Below, one piece after another: positions 1 through 8,683 of a stretch of 64,000 nucleotides of DNA. The notes under the pieces were generated by a model that did not search any database, was not told where the DNA came from, and saw nothing but the letters and a program-made list of their open reading frames with translations. Source of the DNA: Candidatus Kapaibacterium sp. (GTDB lineage: Bacteria; Bacteroidota; Ignavibacteria; Kapaibacteriales; UBA2268); contig CP058732.1 of the NCBI GenBank assembly GCA_013414795.1, forward strand, positions 918,501 through 982,500, read 5' to 3'. A program made the position numbers and the translations under genes. Every line of letters begins with the position of its first letter. Positions within the stretch are counted from its first letter, which is position 1.

Positions 1-333
1 AGTGGTTGCTCCAGGAACAGCAATTTCTGCAAGAGTTAATTGCGATATTAGTTCTTTTGCTTGCTGGTATGTGATATCCTTTCGATTGCGAACTTCTTTC
101 CAACTCTTACCTCCAGCCCAATCCCATTTATCGATGTAGAGCATATCTTCGCCAATAAGATTTATTGAATCTTGCAATGCCTTGTCCAGGCCAGAAATTG
201 CCCAGCCCATCAAAACTACAAAAGAGATACCTATTACCACTCCAAGTGTTGCCAGAAATGCTCGAAGTTTGTTTGCGATTATTGATTCAAGCGATAGCCT
301 AACTCCTTCGAACAATTCGGCAAAGATTTTCAT
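1..333 (-). CDS. MacB-type ABC transporter permease (partial, N-terminal end only)
   Basis: Reading from the ATG at 333 leftwards gives an open frame of 111 codons that leaves the window. It starts [17 protein letters not shown] and carries one hydrophobic segment (about residues 22-45), followed by a periplasmic stretch. This is the usual N-terminus of MacB/LolCE-type permeases, in which one membrane helix precedes a large periplasmic MacB-PCD domain. The start codon overlaps the stop of the ATPase gene by four bases (ATGA), so the two are translationally coupled. With the ATPase, adaptor and TolC-like genes upstream it would form a tripartite efflux pump. The rest of the gene, including the FtsX-like C-terminal membrane helices, lies outside the window. 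Confidence 0.85.
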   Translation of the reverse strand, partial: MKIFAELFEGVRLSLESIIANKLRAFLATLGVVIGISFVVLMGWAISGLDKALQDSINLIGEDMLYIDKWDWAGGKSWKEVRNRKDITYQQAKELISQLTLAEIAVPGATT

Positions 334-1067
334 TCGTTCACTCCCTCGAAAACTACTCTCGAATGGTTTAGTTCGTCGGATTCAATCAAACCGTCGCGAA
401 TTCGGATGATTCTTTGTGCGTGCAAGGCAATGTCGCGTTCGTGAGTTACCAAAATTATTGTATTCCCAGCCTTCCAAATTTCATTGAACAGTTTCATAAT
501 GTCTTCGCCACTTTTCGAGTCGAGGTTCCCCGTTGGCTCGTCTGCAAGAATAATCGAAGGATTGGTAACAAGCGCCCGAGCGATAGCAACTCGTTGCCTT
601 TGCCCCCCAGAAAGTTCATTCGGTTTGTGCATCATTCGGTCTTCCATCCCAACAGCCATTAAAGCCTTGCGGGCTCGTTCCAATCTTTCGGCTTTCGGTA
701 CCCCAGCATAAATCAATGGAAGTTCAACATTCTTCAAGGCGCTTGCCCTTGGCAAAAGGTTAAACATTTGAAATACAAAACCAATCTCTTTATTTCGAAT
801 ATCGGCGAGTTCATTGTCATCCAATTCGCTGACGTTTACGCCCTTTAAAATATATTCACCACCGGTCGGTGTATCCAAACAACCAATTATGTTCATTAAT
901 GTAGATTTTCCTGAACCGGAAGGACCCATTATTGCAACATATTCGTTTTGGTAGATTTTCAAATTGATATCCCGCAAAGCAAATACTTGCTCGACACCAA
1001 CAAGATAGACCCGCGAAATGTGTCGCAATTCAATCAGTGGTTGACCATTGGGTTTATTTTCATTCAT
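330..1067 (-). CDS. ABC transporter ATP-binding protein (MacB/LolD type)
   Basis: ATPase of a MacAB/LolD-like exporter that powers the permease encoded just downstream. The sequence shows Walker A (GPSGSGKS), the Q-loop (FQMFNLLP), the ABC signature (LSGGQRQR), Walker B ([13 protein letters not shown]) and the H-loop (LVTHE). The TGNLDS form is typical of the LolD/MacB subfamily. I prefer the ATG at 1067 (MNENKP), which leaves a 4-base gap after the adaptor gene; the in-frame ATG at 1091 would overlap that gene by 20 bases. At about 245 residues it is the normal length for a stand-alone ATPase, so pump ATPase and permease are separate polypeptides here, unlike fused E. coli MacB. It is part of a minus-strand operon with the TolC-like, RDD, adaptor and permease genes. 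Confidence 0.93.
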   Translation of the reverse strand: MNENKPNGQPLIELRHISRVYLVGVEQVFALRDINLKIYQNEYVAIMGPSGSGKSTLMNIIGCLDTPTGGEYILKGVNVSELDDNELADIRNKEIGFVFQMFNLLPRASALKNVELPLIYAGVPKAERLERARKALMAVGMEDRMMHKPNELSGGQRQRVAIARALVTNPSIILADEPTGNLDSKSGEDIMKLFNEIWKAGNTIILVTHERDIALHAQRIIRIRDGLIESDELNHSRVVFEGVNE

Positions 1068-1071
1068 ACCA

Positions 1072-2346
1072 TTACTTGGATTTTTTGCCAAATTTTACAG
1101 TGTCAACTTTGATTGGAGAACCATCTTTCAATAGTTTACTTACAGCCATAAAACTACCAGAAATTACTTCGTCTCCCTCTTTCAAGCCATCAATGATTTC
1201 GATGTATCCTTTGTCGCTAATTCCAGTTTTAACTTTGACCATTTTTGCTTTTCCCTTATCATTAAGAAAGACAACCGAAGGAGGGGTCTTCTTAATCGTT
1301 TTCTTTTCTTCTTGGCTTTTTTCTATTTCACCAGAGGATACATCAGATTTTGGAGTAAAATCTTCCAATCTTACAGTAACTGCTTGCAAAGGAATAGCCA
1401 GCACATTCTCTTTCTTGTTTGTTTGGATTTCTGCATTACAACTCATTCCGGGTCGAAGTCTTCTATCTGGATTTAAAATTCGAATTTTTACTTTGAAATT
1501 CTTTACCTCGTCTTGGGTGCCAAGTTTGCTTGTCATCGCGCTATGTCCAGTTTCAACGACAACACCTTTGAAGATTTCATCTGGTATTGCATCGACTTCG
1601 ATATCGGCTGTATCGCCAACTTTGACATTAACAATATCGTTTTCGTCAACCTCAACGATTGCATTCATAACCGAAAGGTCTGCTACTTGCATTATTTCGG
1701 TTCCAGCCATTTGTGCCGTACCGACAACTTTTTCACCTTTTTCGACAGAAAGAGAAGTAACAATTCCATTAATTGGCGAGTAAATCTCAGTCCGCTCGAA
1801 ACTCTTTTGCATTTGCTTATACGCTGCTAAGGCTTGCTGGTAATTCGACAAACTTGCATTGTAAGCAGCAACAGCGCGCTCGTAGTTTGCTTTTGCCAGT
1901 TCAAATTCTTGTTTCGAAGCAAATTCTTTTTCATACAATTCCGAAATTCTACGGAATTCACTTTCAGCTCGGACTTTTTCAGCCCTTGCGCTTTCGATTT
2001 GAACTTTTGCAGCCTCGGCTGCTGCTTTGAACTGTTCAAGTTGTGTTTGGAAAATATCTGGCTTGATTCTGACAAGAAGTTGGTTTGCTCGAACAGTGTC
2101 GCCTTCGCGAACCCCAAGGTAAATAATTTCCCCGCTGGTTTCGGATGAAATTTTTACCTTCGTCTCTGGTTCAATTTCTCCAACAGCCGAAACAGTTTGT
2201 ACAATCGTCCTTCGCTCTACTTTTGCTGTGGTAACCTTGATTACTTCATCTTTTCGTCCAGAAAGAAAAGCAACAGCAATTACAACAATTAACACAATCA
2301 CAGTTGCAAGGATAACCAACTTTTTTTTCGACTTTCGTTTAGCCAT
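1072..2346 (-). CDS. HlyD/MacA-like periplasmic adaptor (membrane fusion protein)
   Basis: A 424-residue periplasmic adaptor that would bridge the inner-membrane ABC permease and the TolC-like outer-membrane channel. It has a basic N-terminus and one membrane anchor (about residues 9-28). A split barrel-sandwich/lipoyl half ([20 protein letters not shown]) comes next, then a long alpha-helical hairpin rich in A, E and K (about residues 110-190). The second lipoyl half ([18 protein letters not shown]) and beta-barrel domains follow. This order is standard for MacA/HlyD proteins. It lies 2 bases after the RDD gene and 4 bases before the preferred ATPase start. The export substrate cannot be read from sequence. 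A charged low-complexity stretch near residues 325-345 ([13 protein letters not shown]) looks like a lineage-specific loop. Confidence 0.93.
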   Translation of the reverse strand: MAKRKSKKKLVILATVIVLIVVIAVAFLSGRKDEVIKVTTAKVERRTIVQTVSAVGEIEPETKVKISSETSGEIIYLGVREGDTVRANQLLVRIKPDIFQTQLEQFKAAAEAAKVQIESARAEKVRAESEFRRISELYEKEFASKQEFELAKANYERAVAAYNASLSNYQQALAAYKQMQKSFERTEIYSPINGIVTSLSVEKGEKVVGTAQMAGTEIMQVADLSVMNAIVEVDENDIVNVKVGDTADIEVDAIPDEIFKGVVVETGHSAMTSKLGTQDEVKNFKVKIRILNPDRRLRPGMSCNAEIQTNKKENVLAIPLQAVTVRLEDFTPKSDVSSGEIEKSQEEKKTIKKTPPSVVFLNDKGKAKMVKVKTGISDKGYIEIIDGLKEGDEVISGSFMAVSKLLKDGSPIKVDTVKFGKKSK

Positions 2347-2348
2347 TA

Positions 2349-3083
2349 CTATATCCCTATGTTTGTTTGCGAAACATTTTTATTATAAGATAATTCATCT
2401 AGGACATCAGTTTTAAACACAGCAGTTTTGGCAATTATGTCCTGCAAATTTTGTCTGTTACTGCCCAAAATTAAAAGAAAACCAAAGAACACTGCAAGCC
2501 CAAGAATTGTATTCAAAATGTTAAAAAACGAAAACAAAGTTACTGCCCAAAACAACATCATTATGTTGGCTGAATTTTTAACAAGATATCTTATCCAAAG
2601 TTGTTTTTTCTCTGCTGGTTCGGTATTAAATTTTGCAATTTTTAAACCAAGCAAGTATTTACCCAACGAAACTCCATAGAACGCTTCTGATAAAAAATAA
2701 ATCAAATACAAAATTGCTGGGAAGGCAAAGTAAATTCTATTCGAGCGTAAATATTGTTCTTGATATTCTTTCATAGCCTCTGGGTCTGTTGCATATTCTT
2801 TTAAACTTTGGAAATATTCCATTTGCGAATCAAAAAATCCAGAAATTTTATACACTGCAAGGATAATAACAACAAGAATAAGCGTGTCGACCAATGCAGC
2901 AAGTAAACGTTTACCAAAAGTGGCTCGAAATTGAATTGTTTGCTCATTTGAGTAAACTTGAACGAGTTTCGACAAACTTTGTTTTTCTTCTTCTGGCAAC
3001 TTTTCGTAACAAGACTTGCAAATCGTTGGTGTCGCAAAGTAATAGGTCGAAGGATAATCATTGTTACATTTTTCACAAATCAT
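2349..3083 (-). CDS. RDD-family membrane protein with N-terminal zinc-ribbon
   Basis: A 244-residue protein. The N-terminal 25 residues hold two Cys pairs (CEKC and CKSC), which look like a small zinc ribbon. An RDD domain follows, with the characteristic start (FGKRLLAALVDTLILVV), several hydrophobic helices (about residues 63-80, 115-135, 165-200) and the GKYLLGLKI stretch. RDD proteins are poorly understood inner-membrane proteins, some linked to ion or compatible-solute transport. The gene sits inside the efflux operon, 10 bases after the TolC-like gene and 2 bases before the adaptor, so it is almost certainly co-transcribed. A zinc-ribbon/RDD fusion has an obvious sensor-plus-membrane reading, but that is inference. 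Confidence 0.82.
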   Translation of the reverse strand: MICEKCNNDYPSTYYFATPTICKSCYEKLPEEEKQSLSKLVQVYSNEQTIQFRATFGKRLLAALVDTLILVVIILAVYKISGFFDSQMEYFQSLKEYATDPEAMKEYQEQYLRSNRIYFAFPAILYLIYFLSEAFYGVSLGKYLLGLKIAKFNTEPAEKKQLWIRYLVKNSANIMMLFWAVTLFSFFNILNTILGLAVFFGFLLILGSNRQNLQDIIAKTAVFKTDVLDELSYNKNVSQTNIGI

Positions 3084-3093
3084 AAGACCACCA

Positions 3094-4440
3094 TTATTTT
3101 GAATTTAAACTTCCTATTGAATACAACAACTCTTTTTGTGCTTGGTAGTAATTGTAAATTGAATTGATGTGATTTATTTTGCTCGAAATGAGAAGATTGT
3201 TTGCATAAACATAATCGACAATCCCGATTGAACCGAGGCGGTATCTCTCCTGGGCACTTTCGAAGTTCTTTTGTGCAGATTCGAGCGACTTCTTGGCGGC
3301 AACGAGTTGCTTTTCGGCAGATTCCAGATTGTTCATCGCTTGAATAATTTGGTTGCGAACGGTTTGTTCAAGTTGCAACTTTTGCATTTCCAGTTGAAGT
3401 ATTTGTGCCCTTGCCAATTCAATTTGATAATTGGATTTGAAATTCTCAAAGATTGGAATCCTTAAAGAAAGACCGACAAATGAACGACCGAGGTCGGAAA
3501 AGTTTCGAAATTCGTTGTTTGCCCAAGACCAACCCCCAAACGCAGAAAGGGAAGGAAAATAACCCGCACGTGCTATCGTTAAATTTGCACGGCTACTGGC
3601 AATTTGCTGTTCTATAGCAAGCATATCTGACCTGTTCGAAAGGGCTTTTTTCACAAGAGTTTCGTAATCGCCGACTTCCGCACGAAATTTATTGATTTCC
3701 TCTTCAGAAAAATCTGCTTTGACATCTTCTTCTTTAACATCTATATCGACTTCGGGTTTCAAACCCATTGCAATTAAAAGATTTGCTTTTGCATTTTTCA
3801 AATCGTTTTCTGCTTGAATCACAAGTATTTCCTTGTTTGCCAGTTCAGCCTCTTGCGTTAAAACATTAGCATAAGGCACAGCCCCCGCTTTGTATCTTGC
3901 TTCGACTCGCTCCAATTCTTTTCTTGCAACCTCGAAGTCTTGTCTACGTGCTTCGAGTATCTTCTTCGTTCGCAATACATTTACATAGGTTCTGTAAACA
4001 TTTATTTCCACATCTTGCAATGCTTGCGAATATTTTGAGTAAACGGAATTAAGATTCTCTTTCGCTGAACTATACTGTGCTTCGCGGGCGAAACCATCGA
4101 ACAAGTTATAATTCAAGGTCAAACTCATATTATAGGAATTGGGCTCGATTCTACCTACGACAATTGTTTGACCCCCAATGTTGATTTTTTGACCACTTTC
4201 AACATTTAGTTGTCGGGTGTAACCCATATTGAAGTTTGCCGATGGCAGGTAGTTTCCAAAGGCAGATGTAATTTCAGCCCCAGCAGTTGATATTTGCGAT
4301 TCAGCGATTTTGATTTGTGGATTGCTTTCCCGCGCAATTGCCAAACATTCATCCAACGAATAAACTTTTTTTGTGGCTTTTTCCTGGGAGTAGGCTATAA
4401 AAAAAGTAAAGAACAATAAACAAACAAATATCCTTTTCAT
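3094..4440 (-). CDS. TolC-like outer-membrane efflux protein
   Basis: A 448-residue outer-membrane factor. It has a signal peptide (MKRIFVCLLFFTFFIAYS), then the N-terminal signature around YSLDECLAIARESNPQIKIAES. Two long helical repeats follow, rich in A, E, L, Q and R, each ending in short beta segments. The pattern (NLFDGFAREAQ, RYKAGAVPYANVLTQEAELAN and, in the second half, RYRLGSIGIVDYVYANNLL) is the usual twofold TolC/OprM architecture. It is the first gene of the five-gene efflux operon, and its product would be the trimeric exit duct for the adaptor and ABC pump encoded after it. The 67-base gap upstream may hold its own promoter, or it may be read through from the PspC group. Confidence 0.93.
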   Translation of the reverse strand: MKRIFVCLLFFTFFIAYSQEKATKKVYSLDECLAIARESNPQIKIAESQISTAGAEITSAFGNYLPSANFNMGYTRQLNVESGQKINIGGQTIVVGRIEPNSYNMSLTLNYNLFDGFAREAQYSSAKENLNSVYSKYSQALQDVEINVYRTYVNVLRTKKILEARRQDFEVARKELERVEARYKAGAVPYANVLTQEAELANKEILVIQAENDLKNAKANLLIAMGLKPEVDIDVKEEDVKADFSEEEINKFRAEVGDYETLVKKALSNRSDMLAIEQQIASSRANLTIARAGYFPSLSAFGGWSWANNEFRNFSDLGRSFVGLSLRIPIFENFKSNYQIELARAQILQLEMQKLQLEQTVRNQIIQAMNNLESAEKQLVAAKKSLESAQKNFESAQERYRLGSIGIVDYVYANNLLISSKINHINSIYNYYQAQKELLYSIGSLNSK

Positions 4441-4507
4441 ATTTGACGATTATTAACAAATCTAAAATACGGATGAATTTTATAAAAGTTGCAAAAAGGA
4501 AAATTGA

Positions 4508-5176
4508 TTAAGAAAACGAAGAACGGGACAAATCCATAGTGGAATTTCGAGGCAACAAACCTTGCTTTCTTTTAACCTTAATGATTCGAATGATTATGAA
4601 TGCAATCGAACCAAAGAAAATTAAAGACAGGAGAAATTTACTTGTATCGAAGGTGGGCGGATAGTATGTAACCGTACCATCCTCGTTAACGACTTTCACT
4701 GGTTGTGTGTAATAGAACGCTGGATGGAAAGGAAGGTACCAAAGCCAAGAAGTGTGCCCCATAAGATAACCCATCATCAAGCCACTGGCAAAATCCCCAA
4801 AGTGGTACACTTGGACATTTCGGGGAAGATTTGGAATATCTTTTGAAGTAATAACTTTTCGAGGAACACCATATTTACTTTGAAGTTGGGAACGATTGAA
4901 CATAGATGTGGCTGTTCCGCCAAAACTCCTGGTGGTTGGATTATTGTAACTTCTCATTGGAGTAGAATAGCGGGGCGAAGTTGTTGGAGGAACATAACTT
5001 CGTGTCCCTCCGAAAGAACGACTACCCCCAAAGGATTTGCTTCCTCCAAAACTTCTGGAATAGCCCCTTGTCCCTCCGAAACTTCCTCCTCCTTTTGCAA
5101 TAAGTTCCTCGAATGGGAAACTTATGAAAATTAGTGCAAAGGCTAAAACCCAAACCAAAAATTTTATTTTTTTCAT
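4508..5176 (-). CDS. Secreted/membrane protein with Ser-Phe-Gly-Gly repeats, function unknown
   Basis: A 222-residue protein that I do not recognise. It has a signal peptide or N-terminal helix (residues 4-20), then a low-complexity region of SFGG and SFGGTR/SK units (about residues 31-60) and a Pro/Thr/Ser/Arg-rich linker. A middle segment rich in aromatic residues and His (YHFGDFASGLMMGYLMGHTSWLWYLP) is followed by a C-terminal membrane helix (about residues 182-200) with a basic tail. The start ATG overlaps the stop of the upstream 158-residue gene by one base (TGATG), so the two are coupled. The layout suggests a periplasmic Gly-rich domain anchored by a C-terminal helix. No enzyme motif is visible. 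Confidence 0.75.
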   Translation of the reverse strand: MKKIKFLVWVLAFALIFISFPFEELIAKGGGSFGGTRGYSRSFGGSKSFGGSRSFGGTRSYVPPTTSPRYSTPMRSYNNPTTRSFGGTATSMFNRSQLQSKYGVPRKVITSKDIPNLPRNVQVYHFGDFASGLMMGYLMGHTSWLWYLPFHPAFYYTQPVKVVNEDGTVTYYPPTFDTSKFLLSLIFFGSIAFIIIRIIKVKRKQGLLPRNSTMDLSRSSFS

Positions 5177-5652
5177 CAGAATATCTCCTCTGTTTTAATG
5201 ATATCCCCAGGATATCGAAACGTGAAAGTCGCCTTAAATATTGCACCTTCCACGGGTTTTTCTTTTTTGAAAAGTGAGGTTATTGAGGATTGACCTCGAC
5301 TTGGAGATTTGATATGAACGAAAAGATTCACCAACCCATCGAGCATTTCATTATCGTAGTAAACGAGGGTGTTTTCAATGTCTCCGTCGCTTTCGATAGT
5401 AAGCAAATGCAATTGTTGGGCTTCTTCTTCTGTGAAGGCTGGTTCCCGATAAACAATATTATCAAGATAGTCCGTAAAAGGATTTTTCAAATATTCAAGT
5501 CCATCGGTCCCAGTATAAACAATTACAGAATCGAAAGTACCATCTTCGCTCAGATTCAAGAAAAGTTCTTTAAGTCCACCAACTTGTTGACCATTGTAGT
5601 AAACTGCTGTCAATTCTATTGTTCCATTACTTTCAATCGAAAGAACTGCCAT
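5176..5652 (-). CDS. Conserved-looking hypothetical protein with an internal sequence repeat
   Basis: A 158-residue protein without signal peptide or membrane helix; function not recognised. It contains two related blocks: residues about 4-37 (LSIESNGTIELTAVYYNG...GLKELFLNL) and about 85-118 (LTIESDGDIENTLVYYDN...GLVNLFVHI). The shared pattern is L-x-I-E-S-x-G-x-I-E-x-T-x-V-Y-Y-x-N, a short hydrophobic turn, then GL-x-x-LF. This indicates an internal duplication of a small beta-rich unit. The acidic, soluble composition suggests a cytoplasmic protein. It lies 43 bases after the small membrane gene of the PspC group and is coupled to the SFGG-repeat gene by a one-base stop/start overlap. Confidence 0.75.
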   Translation of the reverse strand: MAVLSIESNGTIELTAVYYNGQQVGGLKELFLNLSEDGTFDSVIVYTGTDGLEYLKNPFTDYLDNIVYREPAFTEEEAQQLHLLTIESDGDIENTLVYYDNEMLDGLVNLFVHIKSPSRGQSSITSLFKKEKPVEGAIFKATFTFRYPGDIIKTEEIF

Positions 5653-5695
5653 TGTTTTCCTTTTAGATTAAAAATGCAAATTAAAATTTTTTGGC

Positions 5696-5986
5696 TTAAT
5701 TGTCATTACAATCGATGAAATAGTGCCAGCGAATAAAACCATCGTATTTCAAATATTTGTAAGTCGAAAATACTGTGCTTGAAAGCAAAATCGACATAAG
5801 TATGATTGCAATCGTTGTAACAATTTTTTTAGTTCTTAGCAAAAGTATCCCAGCAAAAGTCAAAACTAACGGAAAGAACTTTAAATTCAAATGATAAGGA
5901 TGGTCCCAAAATGGCAACAAATCCAATATGTAAAAAACACCAAGGGAAATGAAAAACAAACCCCAAAAAAGTTTAGTTTGATTCAT
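5696..5986 (-). CDS. Small three-helix membrane protein (LiaF/DUF5668-like)
   Basis: A 96-residue, almost entirely hydrophobic protein with three predicted membrane helices (about residues 5-24, 35-50, 54-72) and a short polar C-terminus. The GLFFISLGVFYILDLL start resembles the N-terminal transmembrane unit that often accompanies PspC domains in envelope-stress modules of the LiaF type. The start overlaps the end of the PspC gene by 14 bases, so expression is coupled. No catalytic residues are visible. Confidence 0.75.
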   Translation of the reverse strand: MNQTKLFWGLFFISLGVFYILDLLPFWDHPYHLNLKFFPLVLTFAGILLLRTKKIVTTIAIILMSILLSSTVFSTYKYLKYDGFIRWHYFIDCNDN

Positions 5987-6431
5987 TGTCTGCCTCCTTC
6001 AATTCGTATTCATCTTTCCCATTTGCATAAAACAGAATGAGAATACCAAGAGTAATTAGCACCATTGGTATCCACAATCTGCCAGAAAACCAGGTAAGCA
6101 AGTTGTCGAGTGTTGCGAAGATTCCAATAATAATAAGAATAATTGCAAGAATTTCACGCGATTTCCTTCCCGATTTTCTGCTAATTGGAGGAGATGTAAA
6201 AGATTTAGATTCGCTGGTTTCCAAATTTGCTTGTTCAGTTGTTTGCTTTGGTCCGACTGGCATTGCTATCCAAAAGAAAATGTAGATGATTATGCTAATG
6301 CCCCAAGTTATTGCAGTCGCAAGAAATATCACCCGAATAATTGCTACGTCGATATCAAAGTAGTCAGCCAACCCACTACAAACACCCGCGATTACTTTTT
6401 CATCTTTTCTTCTGTAAAGTCTTGTTGCCAT
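5973..6431 (-). CDS. PspC-domain envelope stress protein
   Basis: The PspC domain occupies residues 1-62: RLYRRKDEKVIAGVCSGLADYFDID is the classic signature, followed by a membrane helix ending in FWIAMPVGP. A polar Ser/Thr/Glu linker comes next, and two more membrane helices lie at about residues 88-105 and 112-133. PspC proteins sit in the inner membrane and respond to envelope stress in the phage-shock system; no PspA/B gene is present here. ATG at 6431 (MATRLY) is chosen over the GTG one codon upstream. It is the first gene of a minus-strand group of four small envelope genes, divergent from argF. Confidence 0.88.
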   Translation of the reverse strand: MATRLYRRKDEKVIAGVCSGLADYFDIDVAIIRVIFLATAITWGISIIIYIFFWIAMPVGPKQTTEQANLETSESKSFTSPPISRKSGRKSREILAIILIIIGIFATLDNLLTWFSGRLWIPMVLITLGILILFYANGKDEYELKEADNESN

Positions 6432-6798
6432 CACTTACCTCTTATTATTTGAACTTGACTACTTGAACTACGGAATTTTAGTTTTTTTGTTACGATATAA
6501 TCAATCAACATTCTCTTGGATTTTCAAAAGAAATATGCTAAAACGTAATTAGTTGTTCCAAAACTTTTATTAATTTTGTTTTTTTTAATTAATTGATTTT
6601 ATGCTATTTGTACGATTGTACAATTGTTTTTATAACAGTGAGCGAGACGATTATTTCATAACATTACATCTTCCAAAGACTCGCGCACTAAAAATTATTC
6701 TTTTCAAACATTACGTCACAGACGCTCCAATATAATCATCCTCCAATCCAGAAAAATATCTTCCTTTTTATTATATTGTTAAACATTTTGGTGCATTT
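6432..6798. promoter_or_regulatory. Divergent intergenic region between the pspC group and argF
   Basis: A 367-base AT-rich gap that must hold the promoters for the leftward PspC group and for the rightward argF-led operon. I see no ORF, tRNA or stable hairpin-plus-U-tract in it. It does contain a perfect short inverted repeat at 6608-6623, listed separately. No exact -10/-35 pair stands out. Confidence 0.5.
6608..6623. promoter_or_regulatory. Perfect inverted repeat TTGTAC-N4-GTACAA, candidate operator
   Basis: Two 6-base arms (TTGTAC and GTACAA) separated by GATT form a perfect dyad of 16 bases in the divergent promoter region. Such a symmetric site is typical in size for a dimeric helix-turn-helix repressor. 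It does not resemble the ArgR box. Short AT-rich dyads arise by chance, so function is unproven. Confidence 0.3.
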
Positions 6799-7719
6799 AT
6801 GAAAAAGGATTTTTTAGAAGTTACAGACTTCACAACAGAGGAAATAATTAGCACATTTGAACTTGCTAGCAAAATGAAAAGCAAGCCTTCGGATTACTAC
6901 GAGGCGCTTCGCTACAAAACCCTTGCATTAATTTTCGAAAAGCCATCCTTGCGAACTCGAACAACTTTTGATGTTGGAATCCAACAACTTGGCGGCTTTT
7001 CGATTTATCTTTCCCCCGCAGAAATCAATCTTGGTAAACGGGAATCTGTTTACGACGTTGCTAAAAACCTTGAACGAATGGTCGATGCCATTATGGTGCG
7101 AACTTTTGGGCATAATATCGTCGAGGATATGGCAAAATTTGCTAAGATACCAATCATCAATGGCTTAACTGATTACGCCCATCCTTGCCAGGCAATGGCA
7201 GACTTTTTCACAATTCAAGAAGTGAAAGGAACCATCAAAAACTTGAAAATTGTCTATATAGGGGACGGAAATAATGTTGCCCACTCCTTGATGGCAGCGG
7301 CTGGACGGCTTGGAGCCCACATTGTTGTTGCAACTCCGAAAGGATTTGAACCAAATTTAAATGCATATCGAAACGCTGTCGAGGCTGGAAAAGAAACCGG
7401 GGCGAAGATTGAAGTGATTAACGACCCCATCGAAGCAGTAAAAAATGCCGACGTTGTCTATACTGATGTCTGGGCTTCAATGGGACAAGAATCAGAAGCA
7501 GAGAAGAGAAAAAAAATATTCCTTCCCTACCAAGTTAATGCAAAATTGTTCTCGCTTGCCAAGCCCGATGCTATTTTTATGCATTGCCTACCAGCCCATC
7601 GAGGCGAAGAAGTAACCGACGAAGTAATAGATTCGCCAAATTCAGTAGTTTTCCAAGAAGCAGAAAATCGATTGCACGTCCAAAAAGCAATTCTTTACAA
7701 ACTAATGAAGAAAGATTAA
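6799..7719 (+). CDS. argF: Ornithine carbamoyltransferase
   Basis: Cytoplasmic enzyme interconverting carbamoyl phosphate + ornithine and citrulline + phosphate. It is 306 residues long, the usual size. The carbamoyl-phosphate loop SLRTRT (residues 50-55), HPCQAMAD (from 128), the ornithine-side loop DVWASMGQE and the C-terminal catalytic motif HCLPAHRGEEV are all intact. The SMG loop supports ornithine rather than aspartate or N-acetylornithine as substrate. It is followed one base later by carbamate kinase. That neighbour suggests the reaction may run catabolically (citrulline to ornithine plus carbamoyl phosphate), although the anabolic role is equally compatible with the sequence. First gene of a six-gene plus-strand cluster; no arginine deiminase is nearby. 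Confidence 0.95.
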   Translation: MKKDFLEVTDFTTEEIISTFELASKMKSKPSDYYEALRYKTLALIFEKPSLRTRTTFDVGIQQLGGFSIYLSPAEINLGKRESVYDVAKNLERMVDAIMVRTFGHNIVEDMAKFAKIPIINGLTDYAHPCQAMADFFTIQEVKGTIKNLKIVYIGDGNNVAHSLMAAAGRLGAHIVVATPKGFEPNLNAYRNAVEAGKETGAKIEVINDPIEAVKNADVVYTDVWASMGQESEAEKRKKIFLPYQVNAKLFSLAKPDAIFMHCLPAHRGEEVTDEVIDSPNSVVFQEAENRLHVQKAILYKLMKKD

Positions 7720-7720
7720 A

Positions 7721-8668
7721 ATGGACTCCAATAATAAAACTGCATTAATTGCAATTGGGGGTAATTCCTTAATAAAAACTGGCGAACGGGGCACGCTTGA
7801 CGAACAATTCAAAAATGCCCTCGACACAGCCAGAAACATTGTCAAAATGGTCCAGCGTGGCTGGAAGGTTGTAATAACCCACGGCAACGGACCCCAAGTT
7901 GGGGCTGCTTTGATTCGCTCGGAAAGGGCTTCGAGCGAGGTTTATACACATACGCTGGATATGTGTGTGGCAACCACCCAAAGCGAAATCGGCTATCTTT
8001 TGCAAAGAGCATTCTACCAGAGTTTGAAGGAGGTAAATCTGAACTTACCCGTTACAGTTGTCCCTACAATGGTGGTTGTCGATCCAAATGATCCAGCATT
8101 TAAAAATCCAACCAAACCTATCGGTCCATTTTATGACAGAAAAACAGCCGAGGAAAGACAGAAGAAACTTGGCTGGAATATTGTCGAGGATGCTAATCGC
8201 GGTTGGAGGCGTGTGGTTCCATCCCCCGAGCCTCTGGATATAGTTGAATTTGATGTCATCAAATCCCTTGTTGAAAGCGGTGTGGTTACTATTGCCCTTG
8301 GCGGCGGAGGCATTCCAGTTTACTTCAACAATGGCAAAATTATTGGTTGCGAAGCTGTTATCGACAAGGACCGTTCCTCGGCTTTGCTTGCTTCGAAACT
8401 TGGTGTTGACTTATTCCTTATAAGCACTGCAACGGATTATGTCTATTTGGATTTCAAAAAGACAACTCGAAAACCATTGACAAAGATGACTTCGGACGAA
8501 GCAGAAAAGTATTTAGCCGAAGGACACTTCCCCGCTGGAAGTATGGGACCAAAGATAGAGTCGGCTATTCGATATCTTCGAAACGGCGGAAAACAAGTTC
8601 TAATTACTTCATATGAATTTATCGAAGACGGGCTCGAAGGCAAGGCTGGAACACAAATATTATTATAA
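7721..8668 (+). CDS. arcC: Carbamate kinase
   Basis: Amino-acid-kinase-fold enzyme making ATP and carbamate from carbamoyl phosphate and ADP. It is 315 residues long, as is usual. Visible motifs are the N-terminal nucleotide/substrate loop (LIAIGGNSLIK), VVITHGNGPQVG, the glycine-rich ALGGGGIPVY, the AVIDKDRSSALLA segment and TDYVYLDF near the nucleotide site, and the family C-terminal PAGSMGPKIESAIRYL. It lies one base after argF and 15 bases before the pyrB-like gene. An adjacent OTC/carbamate kinase pair is the ATP-forming half of the arginine deiminase pathway. The deiminase is not in this window. Confidence 0.95.
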   Translation: MDSNNKTALIAIGGNSLIKTGERGTLDEQFKNALDTARNIVKMVQRGWKVVITHGNGPQVGAALIRSERASSEVYTHTLDMCVATTQSEIGYLLQRAFYQSLKEVNLNLPVTVVPTMVVVDPNDPAFKNPTKPIGPFYDRKTAEERQKKLGWNIVEDANRGWRRVVPSPEPLDIVEFDVIKSLVESGVVTIALGGGGIPVYFNNGKIIGCEAVIDKDRSSALLASKLGVDLFLISTATDYVYLDFKKTTRKPLTKMTSDEAEKYLAEGHFPAGSMGPKIESAIRYLRNGGKQVLITSYEFIEDGLEGKAGTQILL

Positions 8669-8683
8669 ATACAAGAGTTAAAG

